From positions 1-25,331 of the forward strand of contig CAZARE010000061.1 in NCBI GenBank assembly GCA_964487455.1: DNA of 25,331 bases, read 5' to 3'. Positions within the stretch are counted from its first letter, which is position 1; the number at the start of each line of letters is the position of its first letter. The notes below the pieces were generated by a model. That model was not told the DNA's origin and did no database searches. It was given only the letters and a program-made list of their open reading frames with translations. The DNA comes from DASWJZ01 sp964487455. Lineage in GTDB: Bacteria; Pseudomonadota; Alphaproteobacteria; Rhizobiales; Afifellaceae. Below are positions 15,773-22,890 of this stretch, one piece after another. The position numbers and the translations under genes are program-made.

Positions 15773-16834
15773 CTAGCGCACCCTGCCGCGCGCGGCGACC
15801 GGCCAGATGGTCTCCACGACGCCGTCGCGCACGCCGTAGACCTCGTCCACCATGTTGGAGACGACGCAGCAATGGTTCGGGATCACGCTGATCACCTCGC
15901 CAACCTTCGGCTTCGTCGCCGCCTGCGACAGGTCGAGCATGCCGTGCTCTTCCGAGACGTTGCCGACCACCGCACCGGGATGCTCGACGACGCGGCCGAA
16001 GCTCGGCAGGCCATACTGCTCGCGCGTCAGTACCTTGGAGCCGGCGTCGATGATGGCGCGTTGCGGCGTCGGCATGGAGACAATTGTGGCGCGCACATGC
16101 ATGGCGCAGTCCTCCCACGTCGCCGCGTCGGCTGCGACCATCATCCCGTCATTGTAGACGTAAGTGCCGGCACGGTGCTCCGTCATCATGGGGAAGTCGG
16201 CGAGCGTCTTCAGCGCCGGCGTGCCGCCGCCTGAAACGACCGCCACGGGAATGCAGTCGGCCTCCAGCAGCCCCAGCGTGCGCGCCGTGAAGGCGCCGGT
16301 CCCGGGCGCCTTGTTGGGGAAGGTCATCAGTCCCTCGAAACGGATGCGCGGTAGGTTGGTCGCCATGTGGGCGAGCGCTTGCGCCGCCTCCGGGCTTTGC
16401 ACGCCGTTGCGGCCGAAGCCCGTGTCGCATTCGATCAGCACCGGCACTTCGCGACCGTGGCGCAGGCCCGCCTCGGAAAGCCCGCGCAGCACCACCTCGT
16501 TATCGGCGACAACCGCCAGGCGCTTCACACGCTCCGACAGCCGCATCAGCCGCTCGGTCTTCTGCTCGCCCACGATGTTGAAGGTGACGAGGATATCGTC
16601 GGCGACGCCCGCATCGACGAACACCTCCACCTCGCCGAGCTTCTGGCAGGTGATGCCGACGGCGCCCGCCTTCATCTGCATTTCGGCGATGGCGGGGATC
16701 TTGTGCGTCTTGATATGCGGCCGGTTGGACTTGCCGGCTGTGTCGGTCAAGCCCTGGGCGCGGGCTATGTTGGCTTCCAGCCGGTCGAGCAGGACCGTCA
16801 CCGAAGGAGTGTCGAGGTCGTAGAGGTTTGTCAT
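15773..16834 (-). CDS. D-serine dehydratase-like / D-threonine aldolase family PLP enzyme
   Basis: A 353-residue fold-type III PLP enzyme (alanine-racemase-like N-terminal barrel and a C-terminal D-serine-dehydratase-like domain). The PLP lysine is probably Lys42 in RPHIKTHK. The metal-binding pair is His321-x-Cys323 (NHCCVVSN). From family knowledge, D-threonine aldolases carry H-x-D here, whereas eukaryotic D-serine dehydratase and D-threo-3-hydroxyaspartate dehydratase carry H-x-C. A dehydratase that removes water and then ammonia from a beta-hydroxy-D-amino acid is therefore favoured. It is divergent from the RidA gene by 46 bases and convergent with the VOC gene. It could process the D-amino acid released by the deacylase. 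Confidence 0.88.
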   Translation of the reverse strand: MTNLYDLDTPSVTVLLDRLEANIARAQGLTDTAGKSNRPHIKTHKIPAIAEMQMKAGAVGITCQKLGEVEVFVDAGVADDILVTFNIVGEQKTERLMRLSERVKRLAVVADNEVVLRGLSEAGLRHGREVPVLIECDTGFGRNGVQSPEAAQALAHMATNLPRIRFEGLMTFPNKAPGTGAFTARTLGLLEADCIPVAVVSGGGTPALKTLADFPMMTEHRAGTYVYNDGMMVAADAATWEDCAMHVRATIVSMPTPQRAIIDAGSKVLTREQYGLPSFGRVVEHPGAVVGNVSEEHGMLDLSQAATKPKVGEVISVIPNHCCVVSNMVDEVYGVRDGVVETIWPVAARGRVR

Positions 16835-16880
16835 CTTGGTCTCAGTTCTCTAAGGCATCAGGATCCATCGGAGGACAAGT

Positions 16881-17249
16881 ATGAGCAAGCAAGCATTCGG
16901 CAAAGCGCATGTACCACTCTCGCCGGCCATGCGCGCCGGCGACTACGTTTTCATATCCGGCCAGGTCCCAACCGACGCAAGCGGCGCGGTCGTGCCGGGC
17001 GGGATCGAGGAGCAGACGCGACAGGTCATGGAAAACGTGGAAGCTGCGCTGGCGCTTGCCGGATGCACGCTTGACGACGTCGTGAAGACGCTCGTCATCC
17101 TCACCGACCCAGCCGACTTCAAAGCGTTTAACGCGACCTATGCGGATTTCTTCTCCGCCGCGCCGCCAGCGCGCACAACCATGGCGGCACGACTGATGAT
17201 CGACATCAAGGTCGAGATCGAGGCTGTCGCCTACCGACCGGCGGGGTGA
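16881..17249 (+). CDS. RidA family reactive imine/enamine deaminase
   Basis: A 122-residue RidA/YER057c/UK114 protein. The conserved Arg98 (PPARTTMAA), which holds the substrate carboxylate, and Glu114 (VEIEAVA), which positions the water, are both present. RidA trimers hydrolyse 2-aminoacrylate and related imines made by PLP dehydratases to the keto acid plus ammonia. A strong GGAGG site lies six bases before the ATG. The divergent partner encodes a D-serine-dehydratase-like enzyme, the source of exactly that kind of intermediate, so RidA probably completes or protects that step. Confidence 0.94.
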   Translation: MSKQAFGKAHVPLSPAMRAGDYVFISGQVPTDASGAVVPGGIEEQTRQVMENVEAALALAGCTLDDVVKTLVILTDPADFKAFNATYADFFSAAPPARTTMAARLMIDIKVEIEAVAYRPAG

Positions 17250-17700
17250 TCGGCGTTCGTTGCGGAATAACAGAAATCGTTTGAAAGGCTTGGGAATATC
17301 TCGTCAGAACAAAGAAGCCCTCCGAAAGCGGGCGTAACCCGTTGGTCCTATTAGAGGTTTTTGGTAGCGGGGGGCTCGCATTGGCCTTTTGCCGAACCCA
17401 CGGCCAACTGTAGGGCAAGATACGGTGGTGCTTCCAGCCTTCGAGTTGCTCCAGCACTGCCGGACTTCGCGAAAGTGGCACTGCTGGCGTCATCTAGTCC
17501 ACGAGTTGCGTGGACGCCTGACGTGCTCCCCGCGCCGCGGGGCCGAGGCGATGCCGCTGTAGGTCGCCGAAGAGTACTGCTTGCCTGGACGGCAGACACG
17601 AGCTGGCCGCGATGAGCGCCGAGGCAGGCCGCCATCGATCAGGGCGCGCGCAGGCGTAAAGCAGTCGCGCTGCTCAAAGTGTTGTCGTCACTCGGGCAGC
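17250..17700. other. Intergenic boundary between the two catabolic clusters
   Basis: No convincing gene on either strand. Frames here are short, rich in Arg/Pro/Ser and lack ribosome-binding sites. A segment near 17361-17385 (TGGTAGCGGGGGG) looks like the end of a tRNA acceptor stem on the minus strand, but no tRNA fold follows. The stretch may contain decayed coding sequence; it marks the junction of cluster A and cluster B. Confidence 0.5.
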
Positions 17701-18147
17701 TCAAGTCTTAGCCGGCTTAGAGAGCATATCGGTCATCGCTTTGACAGCCAACCGATACCCGGAAGCTCCAAGACCGGCGACAACCGCTGTCGCCACCAGG
17801 GACACGTAGGAACGATGGTAGTGCGCCTCGCGTTTGTGGATATTCGAGATGTGAACCTCGATGATCGGACCGGGAAACATCTTCAGCGCATCCAGGAGCG
17901 CGATAGAGGTGAAGGAATAGGCGGCCGGGTTGATGACAATGCCGGCGGCCGTATCGATCGCTTCGTGCACCCACTCGACCAGCTCGCCTTCGCAATTGGT
18001 TTGACGGAAATCGATCTGCCGATCGGGAATCTCGGCCCGGCACATCCTCTCGATGTCGGCGAGTGTCGTCGTGCCGTAGATCTGGGGCTCGCGCGTTCCC
18101 AGGCGATTAAGGTTGGGTCCGTTCAACACGAAGATCGGCTTCGTCAT
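17701..18147 (-). CDS. aroQ: Type II 3-dehydroquinate dehydratase (catabolic, QuiB role)
   Basis: A 148-residue type II dehydroquinase that would convert 3-dehydroquinate to 3-dehydroshikimate. The flavodoxin-like core carries LNGPNLNRLGTREP (8-21), catalytic Arg19 and Tyr24, the INPAAYS loop (72-78), and the catalytic histidine in EVHISN (His99). Length matches the dodecameric type II family (about 145-150 residues). It is the last gene of the TRAP-transporter operon, 10 bases after dctM. With a shikimate/quinate dehydrogenase and a dehydroshikimate dehydratase close by, it most likely serves quinate breakdown rather than aromatic biosynthesis, although the enzyme itself works in both. Confidence 0.94.
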   Translation of the reverse strand: MTKPIFVLNGPNLNRLGTREPQIYGTTTLADIERMCRAEIPDRQIDFRQTNCEGELVEWVHEAIDTAAGIVINPAAYSFTSIALLDALKMFPGPIIEVHISNIHKREAHYHRSYVSLVATAVVAGLGASGYRLAVKAMTDMLSKPAKT

Positions 18148-18157
18148 CTATTGCTCC

Positions 18158-19459
18158 TCACCCGGAATAGCCCAGGAGCCGCGGCAGCCACAGCACCACT
18201 CCCGGCGCAAACGTAATGATGGCGAGCGCGACGAGCAGCGCCATAAGGAATGGGAAGATGTCTCGGATGATCGCCAGCAGCCCGGCGCGTGCGACATTTG
18301 CGACGACGAACAGCAGGAGGCCATAAGGGGGTGTGATGAGCCCGATCATCAGGTTGACCACGACCACCACGCCGAAATGCACCATGTCGATTCCGAGCGC
18401 CCGGGCTGTGGGAATGAAAATCGGAACGATGACGAGAAGGATCGTTATGCCTTCCAGCAGGCACCCCAAGATGAGGAGCGTGACGTTCACCAGGAGCAGA
18501 AACCCGATTGGGGAGAGCTCGTAGCCGGCGATTATCGTGCTCAGGCTGTGGGGGATGTTCTCGATCGTCACGACGTAGTTGAAGACAAGGGCGCCGCCGA
18601 TCAGGATTCCAATGGATGCGCTTGACCGCGTGCTTGCCAGGACCGCAGCATATGCCTGCCGCGGAGACACGTCCCGGTAGAGCAGGATCGAGATAAGGAA
18701 GGCGTACGCCGCAGCGATGGCGGCCGCCTCCGTCGGCGTGGTGACGCCGCCATAGATGCCGCCGAGAAGGATGACCGGCATCATCAGCGCAGGGAAGGAA
18801 CGGATCGTTATGAGCGGCAGGTCTCGTAGCGCAACCGGCTGCTCGACGGGGAACCGCTTCCGCCGCGCCATGATGGTGTTGACGCCCATGAGGGCAGCGG
18901 CCATCAGCAGGCCGGGGATGGCACCACCGAGGAACAGGTAACCGATGGACGCATCCGAGACGAGCGCAAAGAGGACCATCGGGATGGATGGCGGAATGAT
19001 GGGGCCGACGACTGCCGAAGCAGCAGTGATCGCCGCCGCATAGCTTCTCGTGTAGCGGCCTTCGCGAACCATCATGCTTATGACGAGCCGTCCCACGCCC
19101 GCCGCGTCGGCAATGGCCGACCCGGACATCCCGGCGAAGATCACGCTCTGCACGACGTTGACGTGGGCGAGCCCGCCGCGGAAGCGGCCGACAATGGCGT
19201 TGCAGAAGCTCAGCAGCCGGTTGGAGAGGCTGCCGACGTTCATCAACTCGGCTGAGAGTATGAAAAGCGGTATCGCGAGAAGCACGAAGCTGCCGCGTAG
19301 TCCCTGCAGCAGTTGCTCCGCGGCAATGCCCAGGTCCTGCCCCTCCATCAGCAGGTAGACGATCGAGCCGCAGATCATAGCGTAGCCGATCGGCAGGCCC
19401 ATGACGGCAAGAGCGACGATCGACGCCAAGCACAGATAGAACGGGCTAAGGAGGGTCAT
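18158..19459 (-). CDS. dctM: TRAP transporter large permease (DctM)
   Basis: A 433-residue, very hydrophobic inner-membrane protein with about 12 membrane segments. It is the ion-coupled translocation subunit of a tripartite ATP-independent periplasmic transporter. Family hallmarks are seen: GMSGSAIADAAGVG (about 110-123) and GPIIPPSIPM (about 152-161), with a second PPYG repeat near residue 376. It overlaps the small permease gene by four bases (ATGA) and is followed by aroQ after 10 bases. The operon context makes quinate or shikimate the likely cargo. Confidence 0.95.
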   Translation of the reverse strand: MTLLSPFYLCLASIVALAVMGLPIGYAMICGSIVYLLMEGQDLGIAAEQLLQGLRGSFVLLAIPLFILSAELMNVGSLSNRLLSFCNAIVGRFRGGLAHVNVVQSVIFAGMSGSAIADAAGVGRLVISMMVREGRYTRSYAAAITAASAVVGPIIPPSIPMVLFALVSDASIGYLFLGGAIPGLLMAAALMGVNTIMARRKRFPVEQPVALRDLPLITIRSFPALMMPVILLGGIYGGVTTPTEAAAIAAAYAFLISILLYRDVSPRQAYAAVLASTRSSASIGILIGGALVFNYVVTIENIPHSLSTIIAGYELSPIGFLLLVNVTLLILGCLLEGITILLVIVPIFIPTARALGIDMVHFGVVVVVNLMIGLITPPYGLLLFVVANVARAGLLAIIRDIFPFLMALLVALAIITFAPGVVLWLPRLLGYSG

Positions 19460-19971
19460 TCCTCCCTCAGATGCGAGGGATCGGTCAGATCGGGGGCTTC
19501 GCCCCTGATCGCCTTCCAGCCCAGCCAGAGATAGCGGACGATCACCGCCACCGCGAATATAACGTAGACGGAGAACAGGTAGTCGAGCCGCACGCCGATA
19601 TAGGACGCCCGCTCAACCCGCATGAAGGTGACGTAGTCTACAACAGCGGGCAGGGACCCGATGAACAATGCGGCGAGAGCCAGAGCAGTCACGACCGCGA
19701 ATCCGCGGCGGACCCGATCCGACACGGCGCTGTAGAGAATGTCGAAACGTATCTCGTCGCGCTCGGTAACGACGAACGCTGCGCCCCAAAGCACCAGCCA
19801 CATCCAGGCCAGTGTGCTGACCTCAAGCGTCCATCCTACCGGCCAGCCGAGCACGTAACGGAACACGATCTGCAGGATGAAGCAGATGAAAACCGTGGCA
19901 AGCAGAGCCACGGCTACATTTTCGGCGCGCCGCCTCAACCAGCGGGCAGCAGTGAGGAGGGCGGCGCTCAT
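19456..19971 (-). CDS. dctQ: TRAP transporter small permease (DctQ)
   Basis: A 171-residue inner-membrane protein with four predicted membrane helices: about 19-41, 51-70, 91-110 and 134-155. A short cytoplasmic N-terminus carries the basic RWLRRRAENV stretch. This is the size and topology of DctQ subunits, which brace the large permease. Its stop overlaps the dctM start, and it lies about 107 bases after dctP across a hairpin-bearing gap. Confidence 0.92.
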   Translation of the reverse strand: MSAALLTAARWLRRRAENVAVALLATVFICFILQIVFRYVLGWPVGWTLEVSTLAWMWLVLWGAAFVVTERDEIRFDILYSAVSDRVRRGFAVVTALALAALFIGSLPAVVDYVTFMRVERASYIGVRLDYLFSVYVIFAVAVIVRYLWLGWKAIRGEAPDLTDPSHLREE

Positions 19972-20027
19972 TAAAGGCTGGCCCGTGATTTTCGACGAGA
20001 CCCGTCAGTCAGTTTCGCGCAATCAAG

Positions 20028-20054
20028 GGCCACCGGCCACAGGGGCCGATGGCC
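20028..20054. other. Stem-loop between dctP and dctQ
   Basis: GGCCACCGGCC (20028-20038) pairs with GGCCGATGGCC (20044-20054) with a single internal mismatch and a five-base loop. It lies 25 bases past the dctP stop. It has no following T-run on the minus strand. As with the hairpin after the ABC binding-protein gene, it probably raises binding-protein mRNA over permease mRNA by stabilisation or partial termination. Confidence 0.55.
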
Positions 20055-20078
20055 TTCGCGAGGCGTGTGCCAACGGAT

Positions 20079-21065
20079 CTACAGTGCGTTGATCCTGTCC
20101 AGCATGCCTTCCGGCCAGTCCTTGGCGAAATCGGACTCCAGGTACATCTGCTGGGCGTGCTGGCGGAATGCATCGAGGTCCGGCTCGTAGACCTTCAGGC
20201 CCTCGTCCTTGAAGAATTGCACGAGCTCCGCTTCGCGATCCAGATGCTTCTGCGTGCTCCAGTCGATCGCTTTCTGGGCCTCCGTTTCCAGAGTCTCCTG
20301 CTGCTCGGGCGTGAGAGAGTCCCACGTCTCCTTGGAGACGACGAACAGGTCGTAGCCGATCAGATGGCTCGTGAGCACGATCTGCGAGGTCACCTCGTAG
20401 AACTTCATGTTGTAATCATTGGGAAGGGGATTGTCCTGACCGTCGATGGCCCCGGTCTGAAGGCCAGTGTAGACTTCGGCGTACGCCATCGGCGTCGGAT
20501 TGGCGCCGAGCGCCGTGCCCAGGAACTGCCACGCGTCGCCGCCCGGCATCCTGAGCTTGATTCCCGCCATGTCGGCCGGCGTCATGATCTCCTTCTCAGG
20601 CTTCAGATTGACTTGGCGAGCACCGAAATAGACCGGCGCGACGATATGGATACCGAGCTGCTCCTCGGCCATCTGCACCATCTCCCGCCCGGGCTCGCTC
20701 TCAAAGAACGTCTTCAGGTGTTCCACGTCGCGGAAGAGATAGGCGGCCGTCAGGATCGACCAGGCGGGGAGCTGGTTGGCGATGTCCTGCGGCGCGACAA
20801 TACCCGTCTCCAGGTTGCCGCGCTGAAGCGCCACCAGCTCGGTCCCCTGCTTGAACAGGGTTGCGCCAAAGTGCGGCTGGAAGGTGAAGTCGTCGGCAAG
20901 AGCCTCACCGAGCATGCGCATCGCGTCCGCACGGATGTCATTGTCACTGAAAACAGCCGCGAACTTCAGCAGCGGCTTGTCTTGGGCGACTGCCCCGAAC
21001 GCCAGGCCGGCGGCGAGCACGGCGCCGCCGAGAATTGTAACGCGACGACTGATGGAAAGCTTCAT
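20079..21065 (-). CDS. dctP: TRAP transporter solute-binding protein (DctP)
   Basis: A 328-residue periplasmic binding protein. Signal peptide covers residues 1 to about 27 (basic KLSISRR, hydrophobic core, AVAQ). The DctP family core has KLRMPG with the arginine that normally salt-bridges a ligand carboxylate, followed by MAYAEVYTGLQTGAIDGQDN, the family's best-conserved segment. A carboxylate ligand is therefore expected, and quinate or shikimate fits the neighbouring enzymes. GGGAGG lies six bases before the ATG. A strong promoter with an embedded operator is found 60-90 bases upstream, so this is the first gene of dctPQM-aroQ. Confidence 0.94.
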   Translation of the reverse strand: MKLSISRRVTILGGAVLAAGLAFGAVAQDKPLLKFAAVFSDNDIRADAMRMLGEALADDFTFQPHFGATLFKQGTELVALQRGNLETGIVAPQDIANQLPAWSILTAAYLFRDVEHLKTFFESEPGREMVQMAEEQLGIHIVAPVYFGARQVNLKPEKEIMTPADMAGIKLRMPGGDAWQFLGTALGANPTPMAYAEVYTGLQTGAIDGQDNPLPNDYNMKFYEVTSQIVLTSHLIGYDLFVVSKETWDSLTPEQQETLETEAQKAIDWSTQKHLDREAELVQFFKDEGLKVYEPDLDAFRQHAQQMYLESDFAKDWPEGMLDRINAL

Positions 21066-21123
21066 GATCGTCCTCCCTTCGCGGGCAAGCTTGGTCTGGG
21101 CCTGCCATTGGACTCCTCTTTGA

Positions 21124-21153
21124 ATTATGGACGAAATAGTTCGTTTATGTCAA
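21124..21153 (-). promoter_or_regulatory. Predicted sigma-70 promoter of dctPQM-aroQ
   Basis: On the minus strand a perfect -35 TTGACA (21153-21148), an 18-base spacer and a -10 CATAAT (21129-21124, five of six matches) precede dctP by about 60 bases. The spacer contains the ACGAA-N4-TTCGT palindrome, so a bound repressor would block polymerase. Confidence 0.7.
21131..21144. promoter_or_regulatory. Candidate TetR operator, dctP copy
   Basis: ACGAA-ATAG-TTCGT is a perfect 5-bp inverted repeat with a 4-base centre, inside the promoter spacer. The same arms and spacing, with matching flanks (GG before; GTCAA after), recur at 22172-22185. Spacing and placement suit a dimeric TetR repressor encoded about 1 kb away. 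Confidence 0.68.
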
Positions 21154-21182
21154 CGTAAGCGCAGCGGAACCCCCTGCTCAGC

Positions 21183-22070
21183 TCACTCCGCCCGGAAGTG
21201 GCGGGCCATGTGGTCGGGATCCGGCGCGACGCCGGTTATCAGCTCGAAGGCCTTCACCGCCTGAAAGATCGCCATCCCTGCGCCGGGCAGCGTTTGGCAT
21301 CCGGTCGCTCTTGCAGCCTTGAGCAACCCCGTCTCGGCTGGAAAATAGATGATATCGGCGACCCACAGAGCAGGCCGGAGCCACCCTCGCTTGACGGGCA
21401 TGCCGGGATATTTGGCCATACCTACCGGCGTCGCGTTCACAAGCCCGTCGGCGTGCGCGAGCGCCCGCTGCAGCTCCGCGGCGTCGGCAATGCATCTCGT
21501 CCTGCCGGAGGCGTGCAGGTTCTCGGCTAGCCGCGTGGCTCTCGAACGGTCATTGTCGATGACTGCCAGCCGATGCACGCCGAGATCCAGAAGCGCCTTC
21601 CCGACGGCCATACCCGCGCCCCCCGCGCCGACGAGGATAACCTCTCCGAGCCGCGGCGTTTTCAAGCCTTGCCGGAAGCTCTCTGCGAAACCCCAGCAGT
21701 CCGTGTTGTGCCCGACGGCGGTGCCCTCTCGGAAGACGACGGTGTTCACTGCGCCGATCGCCGTTGCATCACGCGAAAGACTATCGAGAAGTGGGATCAC
21801 CCGCTCCTTGAAGGGATGCGTAATGTTGAGACCTGCGTACCCTTCTCGTTGCGCCTTTGCTACGACGTCCGCCAAGTCGGAGTCGGCAAAGCCGAGACTG
21901 TCGAAGTCGAACAGATCGTACGTGTAGCTAAGCCCCAGCCGTGCGCCTTCCGCCTCATGCATTCTGGGCGAACGCGATTCCTGTATGGCGCGACCCAACA
22001 GTCCGACGCGAAATGACGAGTGCAGAACCGCAACCGTCGAATCTTCCTCCGCTTCGGCTTGCACGTTCAT
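21183..22070 (-). CDS. Shikimate/quinate dehydrogenase (AroE family)
   Basis: A 295-residue NAD(P)-dependent dehydrogenase of the AroE family. It oxidises shikimate (and possibly quinate) to the 3-dehydro form. Residues seen: substrate-binding Ser-x-Ser at 32-34 (ESRSPRMHEAEG), catalytic Lys88 (NITHPFKE) and Asp124 (HNTDCWGF), cofactor loop GAGGAG (148-153), and a C-terminal GAGMAIFQAVKAFE. The SRSPxMHEAEG wording and the cluster context point to a catabolic paralogue rather than the biosynthetic enzyme. The start (ATG 22070) has only a weak ribosome-binding site. It is transcribed leftwards towards dctP, from its own promoter divergent from tetR. Confidence 0.9.
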   Translation of the reverse strand: MNVQAEAEEDSTVAVLHSSFRVGLLGRAIQESRSPRMHEAEGARLGLSYTYDLFDFDSLGFADSDLADVVAKAQREGYAGLNITHPFKERVIPLLDSLSRDATAIGAVNTVVFREGTAVGHNTDCWGFAESFRQGLKTPRLGEVILVGAGGAGMAVGKALLDLGVHRLAVIDNDRSRATRLAENLHASGRTRCIADAAELQRALAHADGLVNATPVGMAKYPGMPVKRGWLRPALWVADIIYFPAETGLLKAARATGCQTLPGAGMAIFQAVKAFELITGVAPDPDHMARHFRAE

Positions 22071-22137
22071 TGCGGAATTGCTCAGAACCGTCGATGCGCG
22101 GTAGCGATACGTCGCCCACCAGCTGTTGCGAAGTCGT

Positions 22138-22167
22138 TTGCCATAAGCGACGCCTGGGCGCTAGATA
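22138..22167 (+). promoter_or_regulatory. Possible promoter of tetR-quiC
   Basis: TTGCCA (22138-22143), an 18-base spacer and TAGATA (22162-22167) form a modest sigma-70-like pair. It would start transcription close to the 22172-22185 operator and about 60 bases before the TetR start codon. Confidence 0.35.
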
Positions 22168-22193
22168 CTGGACGAACCAGTTCGTATAGTCAA
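22165..22193 (-). promoter_or_regulatory. Predicted promoter of the aroE-type gene
   Basis: On the minus strand TTGACT (22193-22188) is followed after 17 bases by CAGTAT (22170-22165), a weak -10. The arrangement relative to the palindrome is the same as at dctP, which supports the call despite the poor -10. Confidence 0.5.
22172..22185. promoter_or_regulatory. Candidate TetR operator, aroE/tetR copy
   Basis: ACGAA-CCAG-TTCGT lies between the divergent aroE-type and tetR genes. It shares arms, spacing and flanks with the dctP copy. One bound dimer here could control both divergent promoters, including the regulator's own. Confidence 0.68.
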
Positions 22194-22231
22194 TTATGCC
22201 CATTGATTGAAACGAAGGGACCTTACCAAGA

Positions 22232-22888
22232 ATGGATGTCGAGACCGCTAAAACGAGAGCGACGCCAAGCCGGATTAACGACCCGGACGGAACAAGACGC
22301 AATATCATCGAGGTCGCGACAAAGGAGTTCGCCGAGAACGGGCTCTCAGGAGCACGCATCGACGAGATCGCCGCGAAGACAAAAGCCAGCAAGCGGATGA
22401 TCTACTACTACTTCGGCGACAAGGACGGTCTTTATCTCAGAGTGCTGGAGAATGCTTATAGCAAGGTTCGCGCTACTGAGGCGACTCTGGAACTCGAAGA
22501 TCTGCCTCCCCTGGAGGCTTTGGAAAAGCTTGTCCGCTTCACGTTCGAACACCACAACAACAACGAGGCGTTCATCCGCCTAGTGATGATCGAGAACATC
22601 CATCACGGCGAATATTTAGCGAGATCGCCGGTGATCCAGAAGCTCAACGTCACGGCGATCGACGCAGTGCGGAAGCTCTACGAGCGAGGCGTTCAGCAGG
22701 GGGTATTTCGCGCCGGCCTCGATCCGGTGGAGCTGCATTGGCAGATCAGTGCGCTCTGCTTCTTCAACGTGTCGAACCGGTCGACCTTCTCAAAAATCTT
22801 CAAACGCGACCTCGGCTCCAAGAAATCGCTCGCTTCGCTTCGCGAGGCCGCCGTCGAGATGATCACTCGGCATGTCCGGAGCGACTGA
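22232..22888 (+). CDS. TetR/AcrR family transcriptional regulator
   Basis: A 218-residue regulator. The TetR helix-turn-helix lies at about 20-66 (ARIDEIAAKTKASKRMIYYY followed by FGDKDGLY). The all-helical ligand domain includes a stretch resembling the TetR_C family found in aromatic-catabolism regulators (FEHHNNNEAFIRLVMIENIHHGEYL, about 104-128). An ATG at 22232 preceded by AAGGGA at somewhat long spacing is used. The dehydroshikimate-dehydratase gene starts two bases after its stop, so regulator and enzyme are cotranscribed. It most likely represses cluster B until a pathway metabolite such as dehydroshikimate or protocatechuate binds; the inducer is inferred. Confidence 0.93.
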   Translation: MDVETAKTRATPSRINDPDGTRRNIIEVATKEFAENGLSGARIDEIAAKTKASKRMIYYYFGDKDGLYLRVLENAYSKVRATEATLELEDLPPLEALEKLVRFTFEHHNNNEAFIRLVMIENIHHGEYLARSPVIQKLNVTAIDAVRKLYERGVQQGVFRAGLDPVELHWQISALCFFNVSNRSTFSKIFKRDLGSKKSLASLREAAVEMITRHVRSD

Positions 22889-22890
22889 CT

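Noticed and set aside
17355..17385. Minus-strand sequence ending in CCGCTACCA, like a tRNA 3' end
   Set aside because: No T-arm, anticodon arm or matching 5' acceptor strand could be found upstream, so there is no tRNA fold. Chance or a decayed fragment.
17616..17711. Short plus-strand frame ending with AIDQGARRRKAVALLKVLSS and a few more residues
   Set aside because: It reads like a protein C-terminus but is only about 31 codons between stops, overlaps the end of aroQ and has no start or ribosome-binding site.
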